A DNA stretch of 64,000 nucleotides. It comes from Chitinophagales bacterium (lineage in GTDB: Bacteria > Bacteroidota > Bacteroidia > Chitinophagales > BACL12). The notes under the pieces are model-generated. The model ran no database searches. It saw only the letters and a list, made by a program, of their open reading frames with translations, and was not told the DNA's origin. Shown in pieces: positions 34,667 to 44,333 of this stretch. Position 1 is the first letter of the stretch; each line of letters opens with the position of its first letter. The stretch covers positions 1 to 64,000 of the forward strand of contig JACJXO010000006.1 in NCBI GenBank assembly GCA_020636645.1, read 5' to 3'. A program made the translations under genes and the position numbers.

Positions 34667-35448
34667 GACCGGACAATTGCCTGATACAACTGTACATACT
34701 GCACGGGTTCCAGTGCTTCTGGTCTGAGGTCTTGCCAGCCAAACCCTTCCAGAGCCTGCCTAGCTCCATCGACAGCACCAAGGGCATTACTCAGTTTTTT
34801 TCTCCTTTGCTGAAAAGCCATTTTGACCAGTTTCAGCACTCCGGCATCGTCAGCACCGGGCACAACTTCAGCTCTTTTTATAAGCCTGATGACCGCCGAA
34901 TGCACTTTAGGTGGCGGATCAAATGCTTCAGGTGGCAATTCAAACAGGATCTCTCCGAAGTAGAACAAATTCGTCCAGACAGAAATGACCCCATAATCGC
35001 GGTTTCCCGGTGATGCACAAATACGCACAGCCATTTCCCGCTGGAACATCCCCACCAAGGCGGGAATCTTTTCTCTGTGCTCTAACATCCTGAAAACGAT
35101 CTGAGAGCTGATATTATAGGGGAAGTTACCTGCAATATATAAAGGTGTGGGAAGCTCCTGCAGATTACACTTCAGGAAATCTCCTTCAAGGATCCGATCT
35201 GCAGACACACCGGGGTCAGTTGCAATCAAGCGTACCGATCGATGGTCGATCTCACTGACATACAACTTCCGGCCGAATGCCCTGAACAATGGCCTGGTAA
35301 GTACCCCTGCACCGGCACCGATCTCCAGCACGGCTGCATCAGCGGCTTCTGCCGGTATGGCATCCAGAATCCTTTCTGCGATATCCGGATCCCTGAGAAA
35401 ATGCTGTCCCAGTGATTTTTTATGCCTGAAACTGTGTGCTGGATTCAT
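34663..35448 (-). CDS. rsmA: 16S rRNA dimethyladenosine transferase RsmA/KsgA
   Basis: This enzyme dimethylates two adenines in helix 45 of 16S rRNA. In its 261 residues: KKSLGQHFLRDP at the N-terminus, SAM motif I LEIGAGAGVLTRPL, and motif IV NFPYNISSQIVFR, where N-x-P-Y is catalytic. The C-terminal QQRRKKLSNALG helix binds rRNA. It is divergent from pdxA, with overlapping promoter boxes in the 60-bp gap. Confidence 0.96.
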   Translation of the reverse strand: MNPAHSFRHKKSLGQHFLRDPDIAERILDAIPAEAADAAVLEIGAGAGVLTRPLFRAFGRKLYVSEIDHRSVRLIATDPGVSADRILEGDFLKCNLQELPTPLYIAGNFPYNISSQIVFRMLEHREKIPALVGMFQREMAVRICASPGNRDYGVISVWTNLFYFGEILFELPPEAFDPPPKVHSAVIRLIKRAEVVPGADDAGVLKLVKMAFQQRRKKLSNALGAVDGARQALEGFGWQDLRPEALEPVQYVQLYQAIVRS

Positions 35449-35473
35449 GCGGGTTGATTCCGTGAGGACTGCT

Positions 35474-35496
35474 TACTTTTGTGCCGATCAAAGGTA
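35474..35496. promoter_or_regulatory. Facing -7 boxes for pdxA (+) and rsmA (-)
   Basis: TACTTTTG at 35474-35481 on the plus strand and TACCTTTG at 35496-35489 on the minus strand both match TAnnTTTG and are 7 bp apart. A GTTG at 35453-35456 lies 17 bp before the plus box. The predicted start points overlap, so only one polymerase could occupy the site at a time. Confidence 0.4.
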
Positions 35497-35508
35497 TTGA
35501 CTTCAGGT

Positions 35509-36564
35509 ATGGAAAAAAAAGTACGAATTGGCTTTACAATCGGAGATATCAATGGCATCGGGCCGGAGGTACTGATCAAGGCGCTCAGCGATCACAGGAT
35601 CCTGAATTACTGTACGCCTGTCATTTTTGGCTCAAACAAAGTGCTGTCCTTTTATAAGAAGCTGCTTGATGCAGAACATTTTAAATATGCCCACTGTGAT
35701 CAGGTCTCTGATGCAAATCCGAAACTGATCAATGTGATCAACACACTTCCGGAGGAGTTCATTCCAGATCCGGGCATTTCCAGTACTGCTGGCGGGCAGG
35801 CTGCCATGTTATCACTGGAAGCGGCGGCAGATGCCTTGTTAGACGGTCAGTTAGACGCATTGGTTACTGCACCCATCAATAAGCACAATATGCATGAAGC
35901 CGGGTTTACATTTCCTGGCCACACTGAATACCTGAATCACCGTGCAGGTGGACCCGGTAGTCTGATGATGTTGTTAAATGATTCCATGAGAGTTGCTCTG
36001 GCAACCCATCATATGCCTTTGCAGGAAGTTCCCGGAACTTTGAGTGTAGAATACCTGGTATCCAAGATACGCATTCTGGCCACCAGTTTGCGACAGGATT
36101 TCGGGATTGACAAACCATTGATTGCACTGACCGGATTGAATCCGCATGCCGGAGACCAGGGTTTGTTGGGCAGAGATGAACTGGAGGTGATCATACCTGC
36201 TATGGAACAGGTGCGGAAGGATGGTATCATCGTTTCAGGTCCTTTTGCTGCCGATGGTCTTTTCGGAAGCGGACAAATCAGTCAGTTTGATGCTGTCCTT
36301 ACCATGTATCATGACCAGGGGCTTGTTGGTTTTAAAGCACTTTCATTTGACACAGGAATCAATTATACGGCAGGAATGCCATTTGTGCGCACCTCGCCTG
36401 ACCATGGCACAGCCTACGATATAGCAGGAAAGAATGTTGCCTCTGCTACCTCTATGCTTCAGTCAATATTCTGTGCCCTTGATATATACAGAACACGGCT
36501 GCAGTATGTTCAGAATCATGAAAATCCGGTGAAACGAACAGAATTAGCCCAGGAGCGGGGATAA
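35509..36564 (+). CDS. pdxA: 4-hydroxythreonine-4-phosphate dehydrogenase PdxA
   Basis: PdxA oxidises 4-phosphohydroxy-L-threonine in the DXP-dependent pathway to pyridoxal phosphate. From MEKKVRIGFTIGDINGIGPE the protein is 351 residues. Family features: LVTAPINKHN, the metal-binding His in GFTFPGHTEYL, LTGLNPHAGDQGLLG, the TMYHDQGLVGFKAL segment with a second metal His, and VRTSPDHGTAYDIAG. It is preceded by a -7 box with a ~20-nt leader. Confidence 0.96.
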   Translation: MEKKVRIGFTIGDINGIGPEVLIKALSDHRILNYCTPVIFGSNKVLSFYKKLLDAEHFKYAHCDQVSDANPKLINVINTLPEEFIPDPGISSTAGGQAAMLSLEAAADALLDGQLDALVTAPINKHNMHEAGFTFPGHTEYLNHRAGGPGSLMMLLNDSMRVALATHHMPLQEVPGTLSVEYLVSKIRILATSLRQDFGIDKPLIALTGLNPHAGDQGLLGRDELEVIIPAMEQVRKDGIIVSGPFAADGLFGSGQISQFDAVLTMYHDQGLVGFKALSFDTGINYTAGMPFVRTSPDHGTAYDIAGKNVASATSMLQSIFCALDIYRTRLQYVQNHENPVKRTELAQERG

Positions 36565-36588
36565 ATTTCAGATTTCCTGAATTATAGC

Positions 36589-36596
36589 TAACTTTG
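36589..36596 (+). promoter_or_regulatory. -7 box for the DUF177-rpmF-fabH operon
   Basis: TAACTTTG matches TAnnTTTG and lies 17 bp before the DUF177 ATG. TTTC at 36566-36569, exactly 19 bp upstream, fits three of four bases of the -33 TTTG element. Confidence 0.5.
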
Positions 36597-36613
36597 TGGG
36601 CTTTTATTGAAGG

Positions 36614-37144
36614 ATGAAGGGTCTGAGGGAATATGTTATACCCTTTATCGGGCCAAAGAACGGGTTGCACCATTTCAACTTTGAGATCGGCGCACCTTTT
36701 TTTTCCCATTTCCCAGACAGTCTGATTCGTGAATGCGGGCTGTTTGTGGATCTTGCCTTCGATAAAAAGGAAAGACTTTTCGTTCTGAATTTCGATATTT
36801 CCGGAACCATCAGCACAGAGTGCGATCGTTGCGGGCAAGCACTTGATCTTCCGATCCACGGCAATCACACCCTCTATGTAAAAAAGGGTGAGCAGCCTGA
36901 AGAGGAGGATGAAGAGGAAGACATCACCTGGATTGCAGATGGTGAAAGTGAACTGGATACCTCTGAATGGATCTACGAGTTCATCCACCTGAGCATACCG
37001 GTGCGAAAGTTGCATCCGGATCTGGCCGATGGAACCCCCGGTTGTAATCCGGACATCCTGGCCCGGTTAGGACATAACGAAGATCAGCCGAAAGATTCAG
37101 ACCCCAGATGGGATCAACTAAGAACGATCATAAAAGACAAGTAA
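36614..37144 (+). CDS. DUF177 protein (YceD-like), large rRNA accumulation family
   Basis: A 176-residue cytoplasmic protein encoded just before rpmF, the usual place of YceD/DUF177 proteins, which affect 23S rRNA accumulation. The conserved ISTECDRCGQALDLPI (CxxC) and an acidic EEEDEEEDITWI region leading to the EWIYEFIHLSIPV helix are present. It ends in the C-terminal DPRWDQLRTI segment typical of the family. It opens a six-gene plus-strand operon. Confidence 0.85.
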   Translation: MKGLREYVIPFIGPKNGLHHFNFEIGAPFFSHFPDSLIRECGLFVDLAFDKKERLFVLNFDISGTISTECDRCGQALDLPIHGNHTLYVKKGEQPEEEDEEEDITWIADGESELDTSEWIYEFIHLSIPVRKLHPDLADGTPGCNPDILARLGHNEDQPKDSDPRWDQLRTIIKDK

Positions 37145-37156
37145 AAACAGAGCGTC

Positions 37157-37342
37157 ATGCCACATCCTAAACAACGTCACTCCAAGCAACGCACCCGTAC
37201 ACGTCGTTCACATCATGCCCTGGAACAGCCGCATGTAATGAACTGTTCCAACTGTGGTGCCCCGGTACTTCGTCATCGTGTGTGCACCGAATGCGGCTTC
37301 TACCGCGGCAAGGTTGCCATAGATAAAAGCAGCGAAAACTGA
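37157..37342 (+). CDS. rpmF: 50S ribosomal protein L32
   Basis: A 61-residue zinc-ribbon ribosomal protein starting MPHPKQRHSKQRTRTRRSHH. It has two Cys pairs, NCSNCGAPV and RVCTECGFYRG, so it is the zinc-binding form. It lies between DUF177 and fabH as in many bacteria, linking ribosome supply to fatty-acid synthesis genes. Confidence 0.97.
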   Translation: MPHPKQRHSKQRTRTRRSHHALEQPHVMNCSNCGAPVLRHRVCTECGFYRGKVAIDKSSEN

Positions 37343-37368
37343 TCAGTCACCGAATCTGAGTTGAACTG

Positions 37369-38367
37369 ATGTCCAGGATCTACGCAGCTATCACCGGTGT
37401 TAACGGTTGGGTACCTGAATACCGTTTAACCAACGCAGAGTTGGAAAAGATGGTGGATACCAATGATGAGTGGATCACCACCCGCACTGGTATCAAAGAG
37501 CGCCGTATCCTGAAAGGGGAAGGTTTGGCCACATCAGACATGGCCGCTGAAGCGGTGAAAGGTTTGTTGAAAAAAACCGGTACCGATGCTTCAGAGATCG
37601 ATATGCTGTTGGTTGCCACCACTACTCCTGACATGCCATTTCCGGCTACTGCCAACATAGTTTGCGACAAGATCGGAGCGGGTCACATACTCAGTTATGA
37701 TATTGGTGCTGCCTGCAGTGGTTTTCTATATGCATTGACCACTGCTTCCAAATTCATAGAGACCGGCACTTATAAAAAAGTGGTGGTAGTGGGTGCAGAC
37801 AAAATGAGCAGCATCATCAACTACAATGACCGTGCAACCTGTGTCATATTCGGAGATGGCGCAGGGGCGGTCATGCTGGAACCCAGCACGGAAAAAGTTG
37901 GTGTGATTGATTCGGTGCTGAAATCAGACGGTTCCGGAAGACATTTCTTACATCAAAAAGCCGGTGGATCTCTTAAACCAGCTACTTTAGAGACCGTTGC
38001 CAACCAGGAGCACAGCGTGTATCAGGAAGGTAAGACAGTTTTCAAATTTGCCGTCAAAAACATGGCAGATGTAGCTGAAGAGATCATGGTACGGAATGAG
38101 CTTCAGGGCGATGATATTGCCTGGCTGGTGCCCCATCAGGCCAACAAACGCATCATTGACGCTACAGCAGAGCGCATGCATATACCAGAAGAGAAAGTGA
38201 TGATCAATATTGAAAGGTATGGCAATACCACTGCAGGCACCCTTCCTCTGTGTCTTTGGGAATGGGAAGATAAACTCCATAAAGGTGACAATCTTGTGCT
38301 GGCAGCATTTGGAGGTGGTTTCACCTGGGGTGCCACCCTTATCAAATGGGCATACGACCCCCAATAA
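37369..38367 (+). CDS. fabH: 3-oxoacyl-ACP synthase III (FabH)
   Basis: FabH condenses acetyl-CoA with malonyl-ACP to start fatty-acid synthesis. Its 332 residues contain the Cys-His-Asn triad: Cys in DIGAACSGFLYAL near 113, His in WLVPHQANKRIID, and Asn in ERYGNTTAGTLPL. The N-terminal TNDEWITTRTGIKERR is diagnostic. It is followed by efp and accBC in the same direction. Confidence 0.96.
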   Translation: MSRIYAAITGVNGWVPEYRLTNAELEKMVDTNDEWITTRTGIKERRILKGEGLATSDMAAEAVKGLLKKTGTDASEIDMLLVATTTPDMPFPATANIVCDKIGAGHILSYDIGAACSGFLYALTTASKFIETGTYKKVVVVGADKMSSIINYNDRATCVIFGDGAGAVMLEPSTEKVGVIDSVLKSDGSGRHFLHQKAGGSLKPATLETVANQEHSVYQEGKTVFKFAVKNMADVAEEIMVRNELQGDDIAWLVPHQANKRIIDATAERMHIPEEKVMINIERYGNTTAGTLPLCLWEWEDKLHKGDNLVLAAFGGGFTWGATLIKWAYDPQ

Positions 38368-38378
38368 CCAAATAACTT

Positions 38379-38942
38379 ATGGCAAGTACAGCAGATATCA
38401 GAAACGGCCTGTGTATCGATTTTAACCATGACATCTGGCAGTTTGTAGAGTTTTTACATGTAAAGCCGGGTAAAGGCAATGCTTTTGTTCGCAGCAAGCT
38501 CAAAAGTCTGACCAGTGGTAAGGTGGTTGAACATACATTTCCATCAGGCGCTACTTTGAATGAGGTCAGGGTGGAGAGAAGGGTGTATCAGTTCCTGTAT
38601 CCGGATGAATTCGGTTTTAATTTCATGAATAATGAAACTTTCGAGCAGGTGAGCATACCAGAAGACATGATAGATGGTAAACAGTTCCTGAAAGAAGGAC
38701 AGGAAGTGGAGATCCTTTTTCATGCAGATACAGAAAGACCTCTATTGTGCGAACTTCCAACCCATATCGTGCTGGAAGTGATCGAAGCTGAACCCGGTGT
38801 TAAGGGAAATACTGCTACAAATGCCACAAAGAATGCTACCTTAGAAACCGGAGCAACCATTCAGGTACCTCTGTTTGTAGATGCCGGTGAAAAAATCAAG
38901 ATTGACACCCGCACCAAAAGCTACGTTGAACGAGTAAAATAA
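38379..38942 (+). CDS. efp: Elongation factor P
   Basis: EF-P relieves ribosome stalling at polyproline. The 187-residue protein has the KOW-like domain I with VKPGKGNAFVRSKL; the Lys of PGKG is the usual modification site. Two OB domains follow (VEILFHADTERPLLCELP and IQVPLFVDAGEKIKIDTRTKSYVERV). It lies between fabH and accB, an arrangement common in Bacteroidota. No modification enzyme (EpmA, EpmB or EarP) is encoded nearby. Confidence 0.97.
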   Translation: MASTADIRNGLCIDFNHDIWQFVEFLHVKPGKGNAFVRSKLKSLTSGKVVEHTFPSGATLNEVRVERRVYQFLYPDEFGFNFMNNETFEQVSIPEDMIDGKQFLKEGQEVEILFHADTERPLLCELPTHIVLEVIEAEPGVKGNTATNATKNATLETGATIQVPLFVDAGEKIKIDTRTKSYVERVK

Positions 38943-38947
38943 TTTTC

Positions 38948-39442
38948 ATGGACTTCAAACAAATTCAGGAACTTATCAAACTGGTTGGCAAAAGCGGCAT
39001 ATCTGAGCTGTCAATCGAGAACCAGGATATCAAACTGAAGATCAAGACAGGAACTACTTCACATGATACCCCGGTAGTTATGCCTCAAATGGTCATGCCT
39101 CCTGCGGTTCAGCAAGTTGCACCTGTAGCGCCCCCTCCTGTGCAGGCTTCTGAAAATAAACCGGTTGTAAAGGAATCTGATACAACTGCAGAAAACGGCA
39201 ACCTGATCACCATCAAGTCTCCTATTGTTGGAACGTTCTATCGCTCTCCGGGACCTGATAAGGAAGTGTTTGTCAAAGTAGGCGATGATATTGAGGTTGG
39301 CAGTGTATTGTGTATCATTGAGGCAATGAAACTATTCAATGAGATTGAAAGTGAATTTGCTGGAAAGATCGTGAAGATACTTGTAGATGATGCCAGCCCT
39401 GTAGAATTCGAACAACCCCTCTTCCTGATCGAGCCCCGTTAA
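38948..39442 (+). CDS. accB: Acetyl-CoA carboxylase biotin carboxyl carrier protein
   Basis: BCCP carries biotin for acetyl-CoA carboxylase. In 164 residues: an N-terminal helical domain (MDFKQIQELIKLVGKSGISEL), an Ala/Pro/Val-rich flexible linker around residues 45-75, and a biotinyl domain with IIEAMKLFNEI, whose Lys is biotinylated. TIKSPIVGTFYRSPGP is the thumb-bearing segment. It starts 5 nt after efp. Confidence 0.96.
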   Translation: MDFKQIQELIKLVGKSGISELSIENQDIKLKIKTGTTSHDTPVVMPQMVMPPAVQQVAPVAPPPVQASENKPVVKESDTTAENGNLITIKSPIVGTFYRSPGPDKEVFVKVGDDIEVGSVLCIIEAMKLFNEIESEFAGKIVKILVDDASPVEFEQPLFLIEPR

Positions 39443-39469
39443 TACTGAGAGGGTCAGAAAACGAGCCAC

Positions 39470-40819
39470 ATGTTCAAAAAAATACTGATCGCAAACCGCG
39501 GAGAGATTGCCCTCAGGGTGATCAGAACAGCCCGCGAAATGGGCATAAAAACGGTTGCGGTTTACAGCACGGCAGATAAAGACAGTCTGCCAGTCAGATT
39601 TGCAGATGAAGCTGTGTGTATAGGTCCGGCTCCGTCTAGAGAGTCATACCTGAGCATTCCCAACATCATGGCTGCGGCCGAAATCACAAATGCTGATGCC
39701 ATTCATCCCGGATACGGGTTCCTTAGTGAGAATGAGATGTTTGCAGACATCTGCCAGAAATATGGCATCAAGTTCATTGGTCCTCGTGCCGATCATATTC
39801 GCTCCATGGGCGATAAGATCACAGCCAAAGAATCTATGCGCAAGGCTGGCGTGCCGGTTGTTCCGGGTAGCGATGGGTTACTTAAGGATGTAGCAGACGC
39901 CCGTGAACAGGCCAAAAAGATCGGTTATCCGGTCATGCTAAAAGCTACTGCCGGTGGTGGTGGAAAGGGAATGCGGATCGTTTGGGGTGAGAAAGATCTG
40001 GAAAATGCATATGCCAGTGCAAGCACCGAGGCAAAAGCTTCTTTCAACAACGATGGCCTCTATATGGAGAAATTCATTGAAGAGCCAAGGCACATTGAAA
40101 TCCAGGTTGCCGGCGATCAATACGGCAAGGCCTGCCACCTTAGTGAACGTGACTGTTCTATTCAACGCAGACATCAGAAGCTTGTAGAAGAAAGCCCCTC
40201 TCCTTTTGTGGATGAAAAGTTACGGGAAAAGATGGGCGAAATTGCTGTCAGAGCGGCCGAAAGCATTGGCTATGAGGGTGTCGGAACCATTGAATTCCTG
40301 ACTGACAAGCATAAGAATTTCTACTTCATGGAGATGAACACCCGTATTCAGGTGGAACATCCTGTTACAGAGGAAGTAGTTGATTATGACCTGATCAAGG
40401 AACAGATCAAATTAGCTGCCGGCGAACCGATCAGTGGGAAGAATTATTATCCCATATTGCATGCCATGGAATGTCGCATCAACGCCGAAGACCCGTCACA
40501 GGGATTCAGACCCAGTCCGGGTAAGATCGTCAACTTCCATTCACCAAAAGGTCATGGTGTTCGTGTGGACACAGCTGTATATGCCGGCTATGTGATCCCC
40601 CCATATTATGACTCTATGATAGCCAAACTCATTTGTCGTGCACGTACCCGCGATGAGGTTATTCTGAAGATGCAGCGTGCACTGGATGAATTCATTGTAG
40701 AAGGAGTAAAGACCACTGTACCATTCCACAAGAAACTGATGCGAGATGAGCGATTCCGTGCCGGTGTATTTGACACGTCTTTCATGAACAGCTTTGACCT
40801 GACTGATCTGCCTTCCTGA
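39470..40819 (+). CDS. accC: Acetyl-CoA carboxylase biotin carboxylase
   Basis: This ATP-grasp enzyme carboxylates biotin on BCCP. The 449-residue protein shows KILIANRGEIALRVIRTARE, the glycine-rich ATP loop KATAGGGGKGMRIV, ERDCSIQRRHQKLVEE and EMNTRIQVEHPVTEEV. It is complete and ends 3 bp before the convergent purC. Confidence 0.97.
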   Translation: MFKKILIANRGEIALRVIRTAREMGIKTVAVYSTADKDSLPVRFADEAVCIGPAPSRESYLSIPNIMAAAEITNADAIHPGYGFLSENEMFADICQKYGIKFIGPRADHIRSMGDKITAKESMRKAGVPVVPGSDGLLKDVADAREQAKKIGYPVMLKATAGGGGKGMRIVWGEKDLENAYASASTEAKASFNNDGLYMEKFIEEPRHIEIQVAGDQYGKACHLSERDCSIQRRHQKLVEESPSPFVDEKLREKMGEIAVRAAESIGYEGVGTIEFLTDKHKNFYFMEMNTRIQVEHPVTEEVVDYDLIKEQIKLAAGEPISGKNYYPILHAMECRINAEDPSQGFRPSPGKIVNFHSPKGHGVRVDTAVYAGYVIPPYYDSMIAKLICRARTRDEVILKMQRALDEFIVEGVKTTVPFHKKLMRDERFRAGVFDTSFMNSFDLTDLPS

Positions 40820-40822
40820 TAA

Positions 40823-41758
40823 CTACAGCTTTTTCAGTGCATCAATGATGCGTGATTCTGTTTCTTCAGCCGAAGAATGGTCAGGAACGAAACTATTTCC
40901 TGTAACCTGCTGGTATAATTCCTGGTATCGTTCACTGATGTTCAGTACCACTTCATCAGTCATATCAGGGATCAGCTGACCCTCTTTCCCCATGAATCCG
41001 TGGCTGATCAGCCATTCTCTTACAAATTCTTTAGAGAGTTGTTTTTGTGGCTCTCCGGCAGCCTGTCTATCCTCATAACCTGCTGCATAGAAGTAACGGG
41101 AAGAATCAGGTGTGTGGATCTCATCCATCAGCATAATGTTACCATTGTGTACACCAAATTCATATTTGGTATCAACCAGGATCAGGCCTTGAGCAGCTGC
41201 ATATCTTGTTCCGAATGCAAATAACTGACGGGTAATTGTTTCCATCTGCAGATATTCTGCTTCCGGCACAATACCACGTGCTATGATCTCTTCTTTGCTG
41301 ATATCTTCATCGTGGCCTTCAGATGCTTTGGTAGTGGGTGTAATGATTGGTTCGGGAAAGGGGTCATGCTCACGGAGTCCATCAGGTACCTGCACCCCGC
41401 AAATAGTTCTTTTACCACTGCTATATTCTCTCCATGCATGCCCTGTAAGGTATCCTCTGATGACCATCTCTACTTTATAGGGCTGACATCGCAAACCGAT
41501 GGCTACTCTGGGGTCTGGTGTTTGCAGTAACCAAACCGGAACAATATGCTGCACCTGTTTCAGAAATCCTGCAGCGATCTGATTCAGGATCTGTCCTTTA
41601 TAGGGGATTGGTCTGGGCAGAACTACATCAAAGGCCGAGATCCTGTCGCTGGCAACCATGACCAGCAGATCTTCACCGATGGAATAGACATCTCTTACTT
41701 TTCCTCTGTAAAACCCTGTTTGCCCGGGTAGTTGATAATGTGTTTCTGCAACCGGCAT
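40823..41758 (-). CDS. purC: Phosphoribosylaminoimidazole-succinocarboxamide synthase (SAICAR synthase)
   Basis: PurC joins aspartate to CAIR in purine synthesis. From MPVAETHYQL it is 311 residues, the longer form shared with fungal Ade1. Seen: FYRGKVRDVYSIG at the ATP site, VMVASDRISAFDVVLP, EMVIRGYLTGHAWREY, and LVDTKYEFGVHNGNIMLMDEIHTPDSSRY. It is a single gene between the convergent accC and the large propeller protein gene. Confidence 0.96.
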   Translation of the reverse strand: MPVAETHYQLPGQTGFYRGKVRDVYSIGEDLLVMVASDRISAFDVVLPRPIPYKGQILNQIAAGFLKQVQHIVPVWLLQTPDPRVAIGLRCQPYKVEMVIRGYLTGHAWREYSSGKRTICGVQVPDGLREHDPFPEPIITPTTKASEGHDEDISKEEIIARGIVPEAEYLQMETITRQLFAFGTRYAAAQGLILVDTKYEFGVHNGNIMLMDEIHTPDSSRYFYAAGYEDRQAAGEPQKQLSKEFVREWLISHGFMGKEGQLIPDMTDEVVLNISERYQELYQQVTGNSFVPDHSSAEETESRIIDALKKL

Positions 41759-41796
41759 GTGCACTTGATTTACATCCAAAAGTACACAGAAGCCCA

Positions 41797-44325
41797 CTAT
41801 TCGACCCTATAGCTCTGCAGGAGCTGCCCATCTGACACCACCAAAATGGGCAGTGGCTTGCTGGTCCACGCAGCTTTGCCACTCATGGGAAAAGGATCAG
41901 TTTCAATCAGGTTTCCATGCTCATCCAGCAGATAACTCTGTGCAGTTGTAGTGACATTGACAAGGATCCGGTATCCATTTGCACCATTCAACAGTTGAAG
42001 TGTGCAGGCCAGTGGATCGCCGGGGTCAGTATGAAACAGTACCTTTCCTGTTTGTTCAACGGCAAATATCCCTGCACTATTTGCATATATAATATCTGTC
42101 TGGCCATCTCCATTAATATCGGCCGCCAAAGCATGGTGTGCATCTGTAGCAAACGGGATAACTGTTGCATCGCCGTTCCAATTAATTTTCATCAGCTCAC
42201 CGCCTTTCTTCATCAATATCAGGCCATCCGGTTCTCTGGTTTTGTCAGGAACTGGGTCAAAAAGCCTGTCGGGTGGAACTGATGAAGGAGGAAAGCGTAA
42301 ATCACCACTTCTGCTTCTTACCTGCAATTCATTTGTTTCTGTAAGAAAATACAAATAATCTTTGCCGTTACTGCTGCAATGCATGACGCGGGTGGTCACT
42401 ACACCGGTCTTTAGAGGTTTCCATCCGGTAAGCGGCTTGCCATTTCTATAGAACCCATATGTATTTCCATTACTACAACCTGCAAACATCCTGTAGTCTC
42501 CATCATGTTCATAATCTATAGCTGACAGGCCGGATGTAACGGGTGCGCTGATGCGAATGGGAAAACCTTCCACATCATTACCTTTCATATCTACCAGCTG
42601 AATAGCATGACTGGTTGCGAACAGCAACTGGTACTTTCGGTTGTTGTAGAAATCAACTGTAGATATATTTCCAACAAGCGGTTGCTCCAACGCCTTCTTC
42701 CACAACAACCGGCCTTTCGTATCGATCAGATATAGCTGGTTCAGGCTATCCTGCAGTACAAAACAATCTGTTTCTGTAAGCTGATTATAGAGCGCCACCG
42801 GGCCATTCATTACCGGAGCATCCAGTTCAACAGCCCATGAACCACCAGGCTCTTCTTCCACAGCGGCGGGCAGGTAGGCATTGATCAGGAATAACCCGTT
42901 GTGAGGATTCATCTGCACCACCAATGGGTTGATCTTGTCAGAAAAGACCAACTGATCTCTGACAGGTTCATCAAACAAGTTGCTCCATGCGTCAAGATCA
43001 AGAAACAATAGTTGGTTCCAAGCAGAAAGCTGAACGCTGTCAATCAGTTTCATTGCAGACCGGTCAGCAAGGACAGATCTGCTCCAGCCGGCATCAATAC
43101 AGTCTTCAATGGAAGACAGGTATGGAGAGAACAGCAAATAATCATCTATGCGTGTGCAAAAAGTTGAATCAGATATTCCTGCCATCGATCTAAGAACAGA
43201 AGAAGGTGCCATTCTGTACACCAACTTTTCCCGGTAATTCAGAGGCTCTGCATCCATCATGGGCGTCAGTCTGTCCAGGGCATCTGTTTTTCGGGTTGAC
43301 ACTGCGAATATTTGTTCAAAATGGATTGATGTATCCCGGAACATAGAGGCCGCTGTTGCCCACGAAGAGCCTACCCAGTCATTCCAGTAATTTTGATATT
43401 CATCCAGTGCCAGCTGGTCTCCCTGCAATATGGTTCTGAATTCTTGCCCGGGCATGCGTTCCCAAACAAAATCAGTTTCGGCAGGTAATACGGATGACAA
43501 GCCGGACTTACCCGAAGCAGTAGAAAGATATGGGTGCAGTGTCTGGTTATTGGTGCCTGCCTCCATATACCCATCAATGAGCAACATGCCTGTAGATTCT
43601 TTGCATTGCAACACCGCCCATCCTGCAGGTGGATTCAACTCCTGTCCTGGAAAAACCGGAAATCTTCCTTTAGTTTGAAGATAAGATAGCATGGACGGCA
43701 GGTACAAGTAAAATTTATTGCCTTCTACCGGAGCAGAATGAACAGCCTGAAAACCTTCATCCACAGAGATACCATTCTTCTCTTCCAGGCAGTTCAAAGC
43801 ATTTTCAACCAGAAAGGAAGATTCTGATATCATGATCAGATCATCTTTTCTGGCCAAATACAGTTTCAGATCATCATAGGTTATATGGTAAATCAGATCT
43901 TTGCCTGACCTGCGCTCTTCAATAATAGCAGAAACGCTATCAGGATTGGGCAAATGCTGTTCGGGTTTAAGGCTATGGATACCATCGGCATATAAAATCA
44001 GCAAGAGGTCTGGTGCTTTATTACCTGACTGATAGGCAGCCAGAACCCACTCGGTCCTGATGCTGTCCAGGTGAAATGCATCAGTTAGGAACCTCAATGT
44101 TTTTGTACTCTGTATCAGATCATCCAGCAATGGAAAAGAATACTGATTGCTCAGAGAATCGCTAAGCCACATTAGCTGGCCTTGGCCACCAGTTACTAAA
44201 ACAGGTGAAGTAAAAATGCCTTGCCAGGGATCGCTATACTTCTTCCAGCGTATCCAATTCTGCTGCCAGGCAATAACCGACACTGCCGCCAAAACGATCA
44301 GCGCTGCTCCAAGAATCTTTTTCAT
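41797..44325 (-). CDS. Uncharacterised exported/anchored propeller protein (DUF3352-like N-terminus)
   Basis: An 842-residue protein starting at the ATG 44323-44325, with one N-terminal hydrophobic helix (ILGAALIVLAAVSVIAW) and an otherwise extracytoplasmic body. The N-terminal half (FLTDAFHLDSI, DDLIMISESSFLVENALNCL, MAPSSVLRSMAG) resembles DUF3352 proteins. The C-terminal half has propeller-like blades, such as LYLIDTKGRLLWKKALEQP and ALAADINGDGQTDIIYANSAGIFAV, the latter an FG-GAP calcium loop. Function is unknown. Confidence 0.65.
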   Translation of the reverse strand: MKKILGAALIVLAAVSVIAWQQNWIRWKKYSDPWQGIFTSPVLVTGGQGQLMWLSDSLSNQYSFPLLDDLIQSTKTLRFLTDAFHLDSIRTEWVLAAYQSGNKAPDLLLILYADGIHSLKPEQHLPNPDSVSAIIEERRSGKDLIYHITYDDLKLYLARKDDLIMISESSFLVENALNCLEEKNGISVDEGFQAVHSAPVEGNKFYLYLPSMLSYLQTKGRFPVFPGQELNPPAGWAVLQCKESTGMLLIDGYMEAGTNNQTLHPYLSTASGKSGLSSVLPAETDFVWERMPGQEFRTILQGDQLALDEYQNYWNDWVGSSWATAASMFRDTSIHFEQIFAVSTRKTDALDRLTPMMDAEPLNYREKLVYRMAPSSVLRSMAGISDSTFCTRIDDYLLFSPYLSSIEDCIDAGWSRSVLADRSAMKLIDSVQLSAWNQLLFLDLDAWSNLFDEPVRDQLVFSDKINPLVVQMNPHNGLFLINAYLPAAVEEEPGGSWAVELDAPVMNGPVALYNQLTETDCFVLQDSLNQLYLIDTKGRLLWKKALEQPLVGNISTVDFYNNRKYQLLFATSHAIQLVDMKGNDVEGFPIRISAPVTSGLSAIDYEHDGDYRMFAGCSNGNTYGFYRNGKPLTGWKPLKTGVVTTRVMHCSSNGKDYLYFLTETNELQVRSRSGDLRFPPSSVPPDRLFDPVPDKTREPDGLILMKKGGELMKINWNGDATVIPFATDAHHALAADINGDGQTDIIYANSAGIFAVEQTGKVLFHTDPGDPLACTLQLLNGANGYRILVNVTTTAQSYLLDEHGNLIETDPFPMSGKAAWTSKPLPILVVSDGQLLQSYRVE

Positions 44326-44333
44326 TTGCACAA

